NCBI GenBank assembly: GCA_022837365.1
Contig: JALHHV010000054.1
Coordinates: forward strand, 14,457 to 31,834
DNA: 17,378 nt
Direction: 5' to 3'
From: Desulfovibrio sp.
GTDB taxonomy: Bacteria; Desulfobacterota; Desulfovibrionia; Desulfovibrionales; Desulfovibrionaceae
Below are positions 1 to 11,391 of this stretch, one piece after another. Both the position numbers and the translations under genes were made by a program. Numbering within the stretch: the stretch's first letter is position 1; every line of letters starts with the position of its first letter. The notes under the pieces were generated by a model, which had not been told where the DNA came from, made no database searches, and worked only from the letters and a program-made list of their open reading frames with translations.

Positions 1-136
1 CCCCCGCGCGCCGGTTCCGCCACGCCGTCCCGGCGGGCGGAGCGCCCTTGGCGAGCAGGGGGAAATGCAGTATGAACCGTCAATTCGGCCTGTGCCGTTT
101 GGGTACCGCCGGGCCGTCCATCCTCAGGGACCATTC
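1..136. other. Intergenic leader upstream of ispG
   Basis: No gene is supported in the first 136 bases. A reading frame is open in phase with ispG from an ATG at 65, but the residues it would add are not IspG-like, and the family N-terminus begins at the ATG at 137. A purine-rich CAGGGA lies shortly before that ATG. No convincing promoter is visible. Confidence 0.5.
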
Positions 137-1199
137 ATGACCATCGAACGCAGGCGGACCCGAGAGGTCCGCATCGGCTCCGTGCGCACCGGGGGGGACA
201 ACCCCGTTGTCGTGCAGAGCATGACCAATACCGACACCCGCGACGTGGACGCCACGGTGGCGCAGGTCCGCGCGCTGGCCGCCGTGGGGTGCGAGGTGGT
301 GCGCCTTGCCGTGCTCAACGAGGCGGCCGCGGCGGCCATCGGCCCCATCCGCGCCGCCTCGCCCGTGCCGCTGGTGGCGGATATCCACTTCGACCACCGC
401 CTGGCCGTGGCCGCGCTGGAGGCGGGCGTGGACGCCCTGCGCATCAACCCCGGCAACATCGGGGGCGAGGCCAACGTGGCCCGCGTGCATCCGGGTGGGG
501 GTCAACTCCGGCTCGGTGGAAAAACACCTGCTGGAACGTTTCGGCGGGCCCACGCCGGAAGCCATGGTGGAAAGCGCCCTCGGCCACGTGCGCATGCTGG
601 AGGACCGGGGCTTCGGCGACATCAAGATATCGCTCAAGTCCTCGTCGGTGCTGCACACCATCGACGCCTACCGCGTGCTGGCGGACCGTTGCGACTACCC
701 CCTGCACATCGGCGTGACCGAGGCGGGCACCATGCTGCGCGGGTCCGTCAAGTCGTCGGTGGGCCTCGGGGTGCTGCTGTGGCTGGGCATCGGCGACACG
801 CTACGCGTCTCGCTGACCAGCGACCCGGTGGAGGAAATGCCCGTGGCGTGGGAAATCCTGCGTTCGCTGGGGCTGCGCCACCGGGGGCCGGAAATCATCT
901 CCTGCCCGACCTGCGGCCGCACGGAGATCGGGCTCATCAACCTCGCGCAGGAGGTGGAGCGCCGCCTGGCGGGCGAGACGGAGAACTTCAAGGTGGCCGT
1001 CATGGGCTGCGCCGTCAACGGCCCCGGCGAGGCGCGCGAGGCCGACATCGGCATCGCGGGCGGGCGCGACAAGGGCATCATCTTCCGCAAGGGAGAAATC
1101 ATACGGACCGTCAAGGGCGGCGCGAACCTGCTCGCCGCCTTCATGGAAGAACTCGATACGTTCCTTGCCGAACGCAAGGCAGCCAGAAAGGACAGCTGA
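137..1199 (+). CDS. ispG: 4-hydroxy-3-methylbut-2-en-1-yl diphosphate synthase (IspG/GcpE), frameshifted as sequenced
   Basis: IspG is the [4Fe-4S] enzyme that converts MEcPP to HMBPP in the cytosolic MEP isoprenoid pathway. The N-terminal TIM-barrel part is clear ([36 protein letters not shown]). The C-terminal part has the cluster cysteines in CPTCGRTE and CAVNGPGE. The two parts lie in different frames. The first frame is coherent to GTG at 485-487, and the second resumes at ATC 489 (IRVGVNSG). The roughly ten residues that normally join ARV to IRVGVNSG are absent, so a deletion of 3n+2 bases (about 30) fits better than a single-base error. Without it the protein would be about 364 residues, normal for the family. 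The stop TGA overlaps the proS ATG by one base, so translation is probably coupled. Identity is certain; whether the lesion is real is not. Confidence 0.93.
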
Positions 1200-2852
1200 T
1201 GCGCTGGAGCAATTGCTACATCCCCACCCTGAAGGAAGCCCCGGCCGACGCCGAGGTGGTCAGCCACAAGCTGCTCACCCGCGCGGGCATGATCCGCAAG
1301 CTCACCTCGGGCATCTACATCTACATGCCGCTGGGCCTGCGGGCCATCGAGAAGACCGCCGCCATCGTGCGCGAGGAAATGAACCGCGCGGGCGCGCTGG
1401 AACTTTCCATGCCCATGGTGCAGCCCGCCGACCTGTGGCAGGAATCGGGCCGCTGGGAATTCTACGGCAAGGAACTGCTGCGCTTCCAGGACCGCAACGG
1501 CCGCGACTACTGCCTCGGCCCCACGCACGAGGAGGTCATCACCGACCTCGTGCGCGGCGAGGTGCGCTCGTACCGCCAGCTGCCGCTGAATCTGTACCAG
1601 ATCCAGACCAAGTTCCGCGACGATCCGCGACGAAATCCGCCCGCGCTTCGGCTTGATGCGCGGCCGCGAGTTCATCATGAAGGACGCCTACTCCTTCGAC
1701 CGTGACGAGGCGGGCGCCGACAAGAGCTATTGGGCCATGTATGATGCGTACCAGCAGGTGTTCAAGCGCCTGGGCCTGCGCTTCCGCGCGGTGGAGGCGG
1801 ACAGCGGTTCCATCGGCGGCAGCTTCTCGCACGAATTCATGGTGCTGGCCGACACCGGCGAGGACACCATCGCCGCCTGCACCGCCTGCGAGTACGCCGC
1901 CAACGTGGAGCGCGCCGAAGTGGCGGCCCCGCCCGCACCGTCCGCGCTGCCCGCCATCGGTGCCATCGAGGAAGTGCCCACCCCCGGCAAGCACACCGTG
2001 GAAGACGTGTGCGCCTTCCTGAAACTGAACGACGTGAAGCTGAAGAACCTGCTCAAGTGCGACGAACTGGACCTGGCCGCGCCCGAACTGATGCAGCAGG
2101 TCACCAACGCGCCCGTGGGCTTTGCCGGTCCTGTGGGGCTGAACGTGGAGCGCGTCTTCGCCGACCACGAACTGCTGGCCGCCGACGGCTGGATCACCGG
2201 GGCCAACAAGGGCGATGCGCACCTGCGCAACGTCAGCCTGCCGCGCGACGCCAAGATCGAACGCTACGCCGACCTGCGCGTGATCACTCCGGCCGACGCC
2301 TGCCCGCGCTGCGGCGGGGCCATCGAGCTCACGCGCGGCATCGAGGTGGGCCACGTCTTCAAGCTGGGCACCAAGTACAGCGAACCGCTGAAGTGCACCT
2401 TCCTGGACGAGGACGGCAAGGAAAAGGTCATGGTCATGGGCTGCTACGGCATCGGCGTGTCGCGTGTCGTCGCCTCGTGCATCGAGCAGAACCACGACGC
2501 CGACGGCATCGTCTTTCCGCCGCCCATCGCCCCGTACGAAGCCGTGCTGTGCTGTCTGGACCCCAAGAACGGCGAAACCCTGGGCAAGGCCGAGGAATTC
2601 TACACCGAACTCAAGGCCCAGGGCGTGGACGTCATCCTCGACGACCGCGACGAGCGCCCCGGCGTCAAGTTCAAGGACGCCGACCTCGTGGGCATGCCCC
2701 TGCAACTGGTCGTCGGCGGCAAGGGCCTGGCCCGAGGCATCGTGGAAGCCAAGGACCGCCGCACCGGCGAAAAGACCGAACTGCCCGTGGACGGCTTCGC
2801 CGAAGCCTTCCGCGCCTGGCGCGCCGCCGTGCGCGCGGGCTGGGGGCTGTAG
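1199..2852 (+). CDS. proS: Proline--tRNA ligase (ProRS), frameshifted and internally shortened as sequenced
   Basis: This is a class II aminoacyl-tRNA synthetase of the bacterial type with an inserted YbaK-like editing domain; it charges tRNA-Pro. Motif 1 ([11 protein letters not shown]), motif 2 (FRDE...[12 protein letters not shown]), motif 3 (GCYGIGVSR) and the C-terminal anticodon-binding domain ([21 protein letters not shown]) are all present. The start is the ATG overlapping the ispG stop, preceded by AAAGGA. Two lesions are visible. A perfect 10-bp tandem duplication at 1614-1633 shifts the frame inside motif 2; removing one copy restores a continuous frame of 547 residues. In the editing domain, CAFL runs directly into [10 protein letters not shown] near 2019-2027, skipping about 28 residues that the family normally has (VKTL...ALVRGDRE region). 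Bacterial ProRS is usually about 570-575 residues, which matches that loss. Confidence 0.94.
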
Positions 2853-2878
2853 CAGGAGAGGGATAAGGAAAGAAATTC

Positions 2879-2939
2879 GCGAGGGGGAAACCTCTTGAAA
2901 GAGGTTCTCCCCCTCGCGCTCCCCCTTCCAGAACTTTTT
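2879..2939 (+). terminator. Strong hairpin plus T-tract downstream of proS
   Basis: An inverted repeat at 2879-2917 pairs GCGAGGGGG with CCCCCTCGC and AACCTCTT with AAGAGGTT around a two-base loop. It is followed after a C-rich stretch by TTTTT at 2935-2939. It lies 26 bases after the proS stop, so a Rho-independent terminator for ispG-proS is the obvious role. The hairpin and its tail are also one half of an inverted repeat pair (see 2994-3053). Confidence 0.7.
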
Positions 2940-2993
2940 ATTTGGTGCGTCCCTCACCGTTCGGCTTGTCACCGCCGAAGCAACTCCCCGATG

Positions 2994-3053
2994 AAAAAGT
3001 TTGGGGGGGAGGGGTTCGGGGAGGGAGACCCTTTCCAAAGGGTCCCCTCCCCG
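2994..3053 (-). repeat. Second, inverted copy of the hairpin-plus-tail repeat
   Basis: Read on the minus strand, this unit has the same layout as 2879-2939: a G-rich/C-rich hairpin (3017-3053, arms CGGGGAGGG and CCCTCCCCG plus ACCCTTT/AAAGGGT), then a C-rich run, then AAACTTTTT. The two units point toward each other across about 54 bases that hold a small TTCGGC/GCCGAA hairpin. The arrangement resembles a BIME-type pair of palindromic repeats and should act as a bidirectional terminator. It ends only 28 bases before the xseA ATG. Confidence 0.6.
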
Positions 3054-3080
3054 ATGCACGAAAATCGCATTTGCAACACC

Positions 3081-4549
3081 ATGAGCACCATCTACACCGT
3101 GGGTGAATTGACCCGGGCCATCCGGGCCGCCGTGGAGGGCGGGTTTCCCTTCGTGTGGGTGCGCGGGCAGGTGAGCAACCTGTCGCGCCCTTCCTCGGGG
3201 CATTGCTATTTCGCGCTCAAGGACGAGGATGCGGTACTCAACTGCGTGTGGTTCCGGGGCAACCAGCGCGACGCGGAGCACTTCGACCCCATGACCGGCG
3301 AGGTGTTCGAGGAGGGGCCGCGTCCCGGCCTTGCCCGCACCATGGCCAACGGGCAGGAGTTGCTGTGCGCGGGGCGGCTGACGGTGTACCCACCGCGCGG
3401 CGGGTACCAGCTGGTGGTCGAGATGGCCCAGGACGCGGGCTTGGGGCGGCTGCACGCGCAGTTCGAGGCATTGAAGGTCCGCCTTGCGGAGCGGGGATAT
3501 TTCGACGCGGCGCGCAAGCGGCCGCTGCCGCGTCACCCGAAACGGGTGGCGGTGGTCACGGCCCCGACCGGGGCGGCCATCCGCGATTTTCTGCGCATGG
3601 CGGACGAGCGCGGCTGGGGCTGCGAGATACGGATTCACCCGGTGCCGGTGCAGGGCGACGAGGCCCCGCCGCGCATCGAGGCCGCGCTGGCCGACGTGGC
3701 GGCGCAGGGCTGGGCGCAGGTGGCGGTGCTGATCCGGGGCGGCGGCTCGCTGGAAGACCTGTGGGCCTTCAACGACGAGCGGGTGGCCACGGCGGTGTTC
3801 GCCAGCCCCTTGCCCGTGCTGGCGGGCATCGGCCACGAGGTGGACCACACCATGGCCGACATGACCGCCGACGTGCGGGCGGCCACGCCCACCCATGCGG
3901 CGCAGCTGCTGTGGCCGGAACGGCGCGAACTGGCGCAGCGCGTGGACGAGTTGGAAATGGCCCTGACGCGGGGCATGGAGCGCCGCTTCGCCCGGCTGGA
4001 CGAACAGTTGGGTGCCCTGATGCGCGGGCTGGCCTGGCTGTCGCCGGAACGGGCGCTGGCCCGGCTGGACGAGCGCTTTGCCGACGCGGCGGCCCGCCTG
4101 GGCCGGGCGTGGGATGCGCTGGCGCAACGGAACGCGGCGCGGCTGGACGCGGCGGACGCAACCCTGGCCCGCGCCATGGGGCCGGAGACGTGGGAACGGC
4201 GCGAACGGGCCGTGGACGCGCTGGAATCGCGCCTGCGCTGGGCGGGCGAGCGTGCGGTGACCGGGCGCGAGCATGAGCTTGAGCGCTACGCCTTGCGGCT
4301 GGATGCGCTGGACCCGCTGCGCCCGCTGGAACGCGGCTACAGTCTGGTGCGCCGGGCCGACGGCGGCTTTCTGCGCAGCGTGGCCGAGGTGACGCCCGGC
4401 GATGCGCTGGCCGTGCTGGTGCGCGACGGCAAGGTGGACGTGACCGTGCGCGGCGCGCGCCCCGGCGGGCTGGAAGAGCAGGGCGGCGCAACGGGGAACG
4501 ATGGCAATGCCGCAACGGGCGCCATGGAGCGGCCCGCCGGAGAGATTTC

Positions 4550-4553
<4 letters not shown>
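3081..4553 (+). CDS. xseA: Exodeoxyribonuclease VII large subunit
   Basis: XseA is the large subunit of exonuclease VII, which degrades single-stranded DNA in both directions to short oligonucleotides. The 490-residue product has the N-terminal OB-fold (about 1-115, YTVGELTRAIRAAVE, VRGQVSNLSRPSSGHCYFAL), the conserved catalytic-domain segments VAVVTAPTGAAIRDF (156-170) and RGGGSLEDLWAFNDE (219-233), and GHEVDHTMAD (251-260). A long helical arm of heptad-like R/L/A/E repeats follows, then the terminal LERGYSLVRR segment. The start is taken at ATG 3081 because MSTIYTVGEL matches the family N-terminus; an in-frame ATG at 3054 sits against the upstream hairpin and no clear ribosome site precedes either. 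There is an insert of about 20 residues at 61-90 relative to E. coli XseA, and a Gly/Ala-rich tail of about 30 residues. The small subunit gene xseB lies two genes downstream. Confidence 0.96.
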
Positions 4554-6768
<2,215 letters not shown>

Positions 6769-6833
6769 CGTCCGCCCACAACGCACAGCATCACCGGACG
6801 CGCCCCGCGCGGCCCGATAACGGATACCCACGC

Positions 6834-8702
6834 ATGACCGAGCAGCTACCGCCCTCGCTTTCTCTCCAAGGGCAGCTTGTTGGCACGCCCCTTCTGGATT
6901 CCATCGCCAGCCCGCGCGACGTGGCCGGACTGGGGCCCGAAAAGGTGCAGCAACTGGCCGACGAACTGCGCCAGCGCATCATCGCCACGGTGTCCCGCAA
7001 CGGCGGGCACCTTGCCCCCTCGCTGGGGGTGGTGGAACTGACCATCGCCCTGCTGACCTCGTTCGACGCCGACCGCGACAAGGTCATCTGGGACGTGGGG
7101 CACCAAGCCTACGCCTGGAAGCTGCTGACGGGCCGAGCGGGCGATTTCCATACCCTGCGGCGCATGGGGGGCGTCAGCGGCTTTCCCAAGATGGCGGAAA
7201 GCCCCTACGACCACTTCGGGGTGGGGCATTCCTCCACGTCCATCTCCGCCGCGCTGGGCATGGCCATGGCCCGCGACCTGGCCGAGGAAAAGCACGACGT
7301 GGTGGCCGTCATCGGCGACGGCTCCATGACGGCGGGCCTGGCCTTCGAAGGCTTGAACCAGGCCGGGGCCATGGACCGCAAGCTCATCGTCGTGCTGAAC
7401 GACAACGAGATGTCCATCTCCAAGAACGTGGGGGCGCTGTCGCTGTTCCTCAGCCGCAACCTGTCCAAGCGCTGGGTGCGCCGCATGAAGAAGGACATGG
7501 AAACCTTCATGCGTTCCATCCCCGGCATCGGCGAGGACATGCTGGCCTACGCCAAGCGCAGCGAGCACAGCCTGAAGGGCTTCTTCACGCCGGGCATGCT
7601 GTTCGAGGCGTTCGGGTTCAACTACATCGGCCCGGTGAACGGACATGACGTCAAGGCGCTGACCCGCACCTTCGACATGGCCCGCACCCTGGACGAGCCG
7701 GTGCTGCTGCACGTACTGACCCGCAAGGGCAAGGGCTACGCCCCGGCGGAGACCAACCCCACCCACTTCCACGGGGTGGGCCGCTTCGAGCCGGAAACGG
7801 GCAAGGCCGCCAAGCTGGCCGACGCCCCGGCGCTGCCCAGCTTCACCGACGTGTTCGGCGAAACCCTGTGCATGCTGGCCGACGAGGATGCGCGGGTCAT
7901 GGCCATCACCGCCGCCATGCCCGAGGGCACCGGCACCAGCTGTTTCTGTACGCGCCACCCCGAGCGGTTCGTGGACGTGGGCATCTGCGAGCAGCACGCG
8001 GTGACCTTTGCCGCCGGGCTGGCCACGCAGGGGCTGCGGCCGTTCGTGGCCATCTATTCCACCTTCCTGCAACGCTCGTACGACCAGGTGGTGCACGACG
8101 TGTGCATCCAGAACCTGCCGGTGGTCTTCTGCGTGGACCCCAACATGCACATCCTGGCCCCGCGCGACGAGGCGCAACTGCGCCACGCCATGCGCACCGC
8201 CCTGGCCCTGGATGGGCCGGTGGCCGTGCGTTATCCGCGCGGCGTGGGCACGGGGGTCGCGTTGCCCCCGCGCGGCGAGGTGTTGCCCCTTGGCCGGGGC
8301 GAGGTGTTGAAGCAGGGCGAAGGGCTTGCCGTCATCGCCTGCGGCAGCCGGGTGGCCCCGGCGCTGGAGGCGGCGGAGCGGGTGGGGGAAGAGTCCGGCC
8401 GCCAGGTCACCGTGTTCGACGCGGTGTGGGCCAAGCCCCTTCCTGCGGATCAACTGCTGGAACTGGCCGCCACCCACGACGCGCTGCTGCTGATAGAGGA
8501 AAACGCCCTGGCGGGCGGCTTCACCTCCGCCGTGCTGGAATGCCTGGCCGACCGGGGGGCGTTGCGCGGGCAGGCCATCCGCAGGCTGGGCGTGCCCGAC
8601 AATTTCGTGGAGCATGGCAGCCAGAAGGAACTGCGGGCCAAGCTCGGCCTGTGTGTGGACGGGATTGAAGAAACCCTGCGGGACATGCTGGGGCTGGAGT
8701 AG
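6834..8702 (+). CDS. dxs: 1-deoxy-D-xylulose-5-phosphate synthase, with an apparent internal deletion
   Basis: Dxs is the thiamine-diphosphate enzyme that joins pyruvate and glyceraldehyde 3-phosphate in the first step of the MEP pathway. Clear landmarks are GHQAYAWKLLTGR, the ThDP/Mg site VIGDGSMTAGLAFEGLNQAG, FFEAFGFNYIGPVNGH-like segment LFEAFGFNYIGPVNGHD, VGICEQHAVTFAAG, and the transketolase C-terminal domain. The open frame gives 622 residues. At about residue 435 (8136-8141) CVD runs straight into PNMHILAPRDE. The family normally has about 24 residues here (the RAG.VG.DG.TH.G.FD segment), which contribute to the active site. The frame stays open, so this is an in-frame loss of about 72 bases. 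Function as sequenced is doubtful. The start ATG is 65 bases after the ispA stop, with no strong ribosome site. Confidence 0.96.
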   Translation: MTEQLPPSLSLQGQLVGTPLLDSIASPRDVAGLGPEKVQQLADELRQRIIATVSRNGGHLAPSLGVVELTIALLTSFDADRDKVIWDVGHQAYAWKLLTGRAGDFHTLRRMGGVSGFPKMAESPYDHFGVGHSSTSISAALGMAMARDLAEEKHDVVAVIGDGSMTAGLAFEGLNQAGAMDRKLIVVLNDNEMSISKNVGALSLFLSRNLSKRWVRRMKKDMETFMRSIPGIGEDMLAYAKRSEHSLKGFFTPGMLFEAFGFNYIGPVNGHDVKALTRTFDMARTLDEPVLLHVLTRKGKGYAPAETNPTHFHGVGRFEPETGKAAKLADAPALPSFTDVFGETLCMLADEDARVMAITAAMPEGTGTSCFCTRHPERFVDVGICEQHAVTFAAGLATQGLRPFVAIYSTFLQRSYDQVVHDVCIQNLPVVFCVDPNMHILAPRDEAQLRHAMRTALALDGPVAVRYPRGVGTGVALPPRGEVLPLGRGEVLKQGEGLAVIACGSRVAPALEAAERVGEESGRQVTVFDAVWAKPLPADQLLELAATHDALLLIEENALAGGFTSAVLECLADRGALRGQAIRRLGVPDNFVEHGSQKELRAKLGLCVDGIEETLRDMLGLE

Positions 8703-8935
8703 GGGTCGTTTCCAAATTGTCCTTTCGCCCGTTGGCTTTGTCAAACTTCGCCTGCCATAGCTTTGCTGTCCTTATCCGTAAGGTTCGCAAGCTCACCTAA
8801 CGGCTAAGGCTCGGTCGAATACGAGAAGAGCGCGCTGCGGTCCTCATCCGTAAGGCTCGCAAGCTCGCCTAACGGCTGAGGCATACTCCCTCATGGCAGG
8901 CTCGTTTTCCTTGCCAACGAACGAAAACAGCCCCT
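8701..8935 (+). repeat. Palindromic repeat element, copy 1 (MITE-like)
   Basis: A non-coding element of about 235 bases starts within the dxs stop codon (TAGGGG). It is about 85% identical by eye to the reverse complement of 12713-12960. The left end (AGGGG...GTTTCC) and right end (GAAAACAGCCCCT) form terminal inverted repeats. Inner segments also mirror each other (GTTGGC...CCTGCCAT against ATGGCAGG...GCCAAC). Two internal units 72 bases apart (8774-8810 and 8846-8882) share ATCCGTAAGG.TCGCAAGCTC.CCTAACGGCT, and each can fold on itself through CCGT.AGGC/GCCTAACGG. No transposase is present. The function is unknown; a non-autonomous mobile element or an RNA-structure/terminator repeat are the main options. 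Confidence 0.75.
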
Positions 8936-8981
8936 GGGCCGTGCCCCACAGATGGGGGGCGCGGGGGCATACGAAATGAAT

Positions 8982-9020
8982 GCGGCGGCGGGAGGTGTCT
9001 CCCGCCGCCGCTCGTCTTTT
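8982..9020 (+). terminator. 13-bp GC hairpin with T-rich tail
   Basis: GCGGCGGCGGGAG and CTCCCGCCGCCGC (8982-9011) pair perfectly around GTGT, followed on the plus strand by TCGTCTTTT. It would stop plus-strand transcription leaving dxs. On the minus strand the same hairpin is followed by ATTCATTTCG, so it may also stop the chemoreceptor transcript. Confidence 0.65.
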
Positions 9021-9027
9021 CGTCCGG

Positions 9028-9056
9028 TTGCGGCGGAACCGGATGTTCCGCCGCAA
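9028..9056. terminator. Second perfect hairpin 3' of the chemoreceptor gene
   Basis: TTGCGGCGGAAC and GTTCCGCCGCAA pair perfectly over 12 bp around a five-base loop, 15 bases past the chemoreceptor stop. There is no adjacent T-tract in either direction, so it may act as an mRNA 3'-end stabilising structure together with the neighbouring hairpin. Confidence 0.5.
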
Positions 9057-9071
9057 GACCGCCGTCGCCCG

Positions 9072-11387
9072 CTACGCCCGCATGTCGGTGATGATGTTCT
9101 TCAGTTCCACGGCCAGCCGGGCCAGTTCGGTCACGGCCTGCGAGGACTGGCCCATGGCCTCCGCCGTTTCCGAGGCGATGCGGTTGATGTCCTCGGTGCC
9201 GCGCCCGATCTCTTCGCTGGCGGCGGACTGCTGCTCGCTGGCCGCCGCGATGGCCCGCACGTTGTCAGAGGTGCGTTCCACCAGGCCCACGATGCTGCGC
9301 AGCGAATCGCCGGAAAGGTTGGCGGTGCGCGTGCAGTCCACGATGGCGGCGGTGGTGTCCTCGGTGCCCTGGATGTTGGCCCGCGCGCTCTGCTGCACCG
9401 AGCGGATGTAGTTGCCCACCTCGTTGGTGGCGGTCATGGTCTTTTCGGCCAGCTTGCGCACCTCGTCGGCCACCACGGCGAAGCCGCGCCCCGCGTCCCC
9501 GGCGCGGGCCGCCTCGATGGCCGCGTTCAGGGCCAGCAGGTTGGTCTGGTCGGCGATGTCGGCGATGACGTTCATGATCTGGCCGATGCCGTCGGCCTGC
9601 CTGCCCAGTTCGGTCATGTCGGCCTTGAGGCTTTCGGCCCGCTCGTTGACGGCGTTGATGGTGTCCACCACCGTGCCCACCAGCCGCGCGCCCTCCTGGG
9701 CCTGCGACCGGGCGGAGTCGGCCAGTTCGGCGGTTTCCGCGGCGTTGCGCGCCACGCTCATGGCGGCGGCGTTCATTTCCTCCACGGCGGCGGCCGCCTC
9801 GGCCGTGCGGCCGCGCTGCTCGTCGCTGCCTCGCGCGGACTGCTCGATCTGCGCGGCCAGCTGTTCGGAGGCCGAGGCCAGCATGTTGGCCACCTCGTCG
9901 GCCTTCACCGCCGCGCGGGCGATGCGCTCGTTCTGCTCCTCGATGCGGGCGTGCTGGGTCTTGATGTCCGTCTGGTCCGAAACCAGGGCGAACCCGGCGA
10001 TGAGCGCACCGTCCAGGTCGTACATGGGCGCGGCGTCCACGCTGGCGAACAGCCTGGCGCCCTTGCGCCCCGCCAGTTCCAGTTGCACGCCGCGATGGGC
10101 GCGGCGCTCGGTCATGCAGGTGCCGATGACCGTGGAATGGTTGTCGTCGGCGTGGAAGATGCGTCCCACCGGCGCGCCCGTGAAGGATTGCGGGTCGCCG
10201 TCGATCTGCATGTAGTCGAGGGTGGCGCGGTTGACGAACAGCACCCGCTGGTCGGGTCCGGCCACCACGCAGGGCAGGGTGATGCCGTCCAGCAGCCCCT
10301 GGGCGAAGCCCAGCTTGTTCTTGAGTTCGCCCACCATGGTGCGCACGTTGTGGCCCAGGCTGCGGAATTCGTACTTGAAGCCGTCGTGCAGTACGGCCTT
10401 CAGGTCGCCGCCCGCCACGGCGCGGGTGTAGGCTTCCATGTCGGCCACGGGGCGGGCCACCAGACGCCGCACCAGCAGCGAGATCACGCCCGCCAGCACC
10501 AGCAGCGCCGCCGCGCCGATGCCCAGCAGGGTGTTGCGCTGGGCGATGGCCGTGCCCGCCAGTTCGTCGGTGTAGGCGCTCATGCACACCAGCCAGCCGG
10601 TTGTCGGCTCGGTGGTGACGGTCAGGTACTTGCGTTCGCCCTGCCAGTCGTAGAAGGCGTTGCCGTTCTTCATGGACAGGGCGGTACGCACGAATTCGTG
10701 TTCGGTCAGGTCCTTGAGCATCATCTCCTTGTCGGGGTGGGCGATGATGTGGCCGCTGCCGTCCAGCATGAAGCCGTAGCCACGCTGGCCGAAGCGCAGC
10801 CCGTTGACGAAGACGGAGGTGAAGTTTTCCCAGCGGGGGAAGATGCCCACCCCGCCGATGACCTTGCCGCTCGCGTCACGGATGGCCTTCACCGCCACGA
10901 AGATGAACATGTTGCCGCCGCCGGACTTGGCGGTGATGATGGACTTGCCGATGAAGGTGTCCTGCCCGGCCATGACCGCCTTGAAGTAGTCGCGGTCGCC
11001 GCGCTTGCCGCCGGTCAGGTCTTCCATGTCGGCATTGATGCCCGCGCGGACGATGCCCTGGTCGTCGAACACGATGACCGACCAGATGTTGCTGTCGCCG
11101 CGCACCACGTCCTTCAGCCTGTTCTGGGCGATGGCGGCGTCGCCGGTCAGCGCTTCCAGCACCAGGCGCTGCCTGGAGAGCTGGTTGATGGTGCCGGTGA
11201 AGTTCTGCACGTACAGCGAAAGCGCATCGCGCGCGCTGTTTCCGGCCTGCTCCATGGCGTGCTGTTCAAGCTCCAGCGACATGCGGTACGAGGAACTCGT
11301 CACGTAGTATATGATGGTGGCGAAGGCCATAATGACGGCCAGCATGACCGAGATGATGAACACCGGAGCGACGCTTTTCGCGTTCAT
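9072..11387 (-). CDS. Methyl-accepting chemotaxis protein (Cache-HAMP-PAS-MCP signal)
   Basis: This is a 771-residue transmembrane chemoreceptor that controls CheA through CheW. Domains in order are: TM1 (about 7-29), a periplasmic double-Cache sensor (about 35-280, with [12 protein letters not shown] and [11 protein letters not shown]), TM2 (286-307), HAMP (308-356), a cytoplasmic PAS domain (about 360-475, [22 protein letters not shown]), and the coiled-coil signalling domain (about 490-771). The signalling tip [19 protein letters not shown] (about 612-630) is intact. The protein ends [11 protein letters not shown], with no CheR-binding pentapeptide. The start is [10 protein letters not shown], because GGGAGGAATC lies directly before that ATG; an upstream open frame adds only non-conserved residues. 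Having both a periplasmic Cache and a cytoplasmic PAS domain suggests two inputs, one external ligand and one internal redox or energy signal. The ligands are unknown. No che genes are nearby. Confidence 0.95.
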   Translation of the reverse strand: MNAKSVAPVFIISVMLAVIMAFATIIYYVTSSSYRMSLELEQHAMEQAGNSARDALSLYVQNFTGTINQLSRQRLVLEALTGDAAIAQNRLKDVVRGDSNIWSVIVFDDQGIVRAGINADMEDLTGGKRGDRDYFKAVMAGQDTFIGKSIITAKSGGGNMFIFVAVKAIRDASGKVIGGVGIFPRWENFTSVFVNGLRFGQRGYGFMLDGSGHIIAHPDKEMMLKDLTEHEFVRTALSMKNGNAFYDWQGERKYLTVTTEPTTGWLVCMSAYTDELAGTAIAQRNTLLGIGAAALLVLAGVISLLVRRLVARPVADMEAYTRAVAGGDLKAVLHDGFKYEFRSLGHNVRTMVGELKNKLGFAQGLLDGITLPCVVAGPDQRVLFVNRATLDYMQIDGDPQSFTGAPVGRIFHADDNHSTVIGTCMTERRAHRGVQLELAGRKGARLFASVDAAPMYDLDGALIAGFALVSDQTDIKTQHARIEEQNERIARAAVKADEVANMLASASEQLAAQIEQSARGSDEQRGRTAEAAAAVEEMNAAAMSVARNAAETAELADSARSQAQEGARLVGTVVDTINAVNERAESLKADMTELGRQADGIGQIMNVIADIADQTNLLALNAAIEAARAGDAGRGFAVVADEVRKLAEKTMTATNEVGNYIRSVQQSARANIQGTEDTTAAIVDCTRTANLSGDSLRSIVGLVERTSDNVRAIAAASEQQSAASEEIGRGTEDINRIASETAEAMGQSSQAVTELARLAVELKNIITDMRA

Positions 11388-11391
11388 GATT

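Noticed and set aside
1611..1640. Programmed ribosomal frameshifting in proS, ispA or ispG
   Set aside because: No slippery heptamer or downstream stimulator is seen. Tandem duplications and missing residues explain the frame changes better.
6769..6833. TPP riboswitch upstream of the ThDP enzyme gene dxs
   Set aside because: The gap is too short and has no THI-box segments; dxs is not typically controlled that way.
8701..8935. Short proteins encoded by the repeat (both copies can encode QAKF.ANGRKDNLE)
   Set aside because: The shared peptide reflects the shared DNA repeat. The frames are not maintained outside it and there is no start signal, so a non-coding element is preferred.
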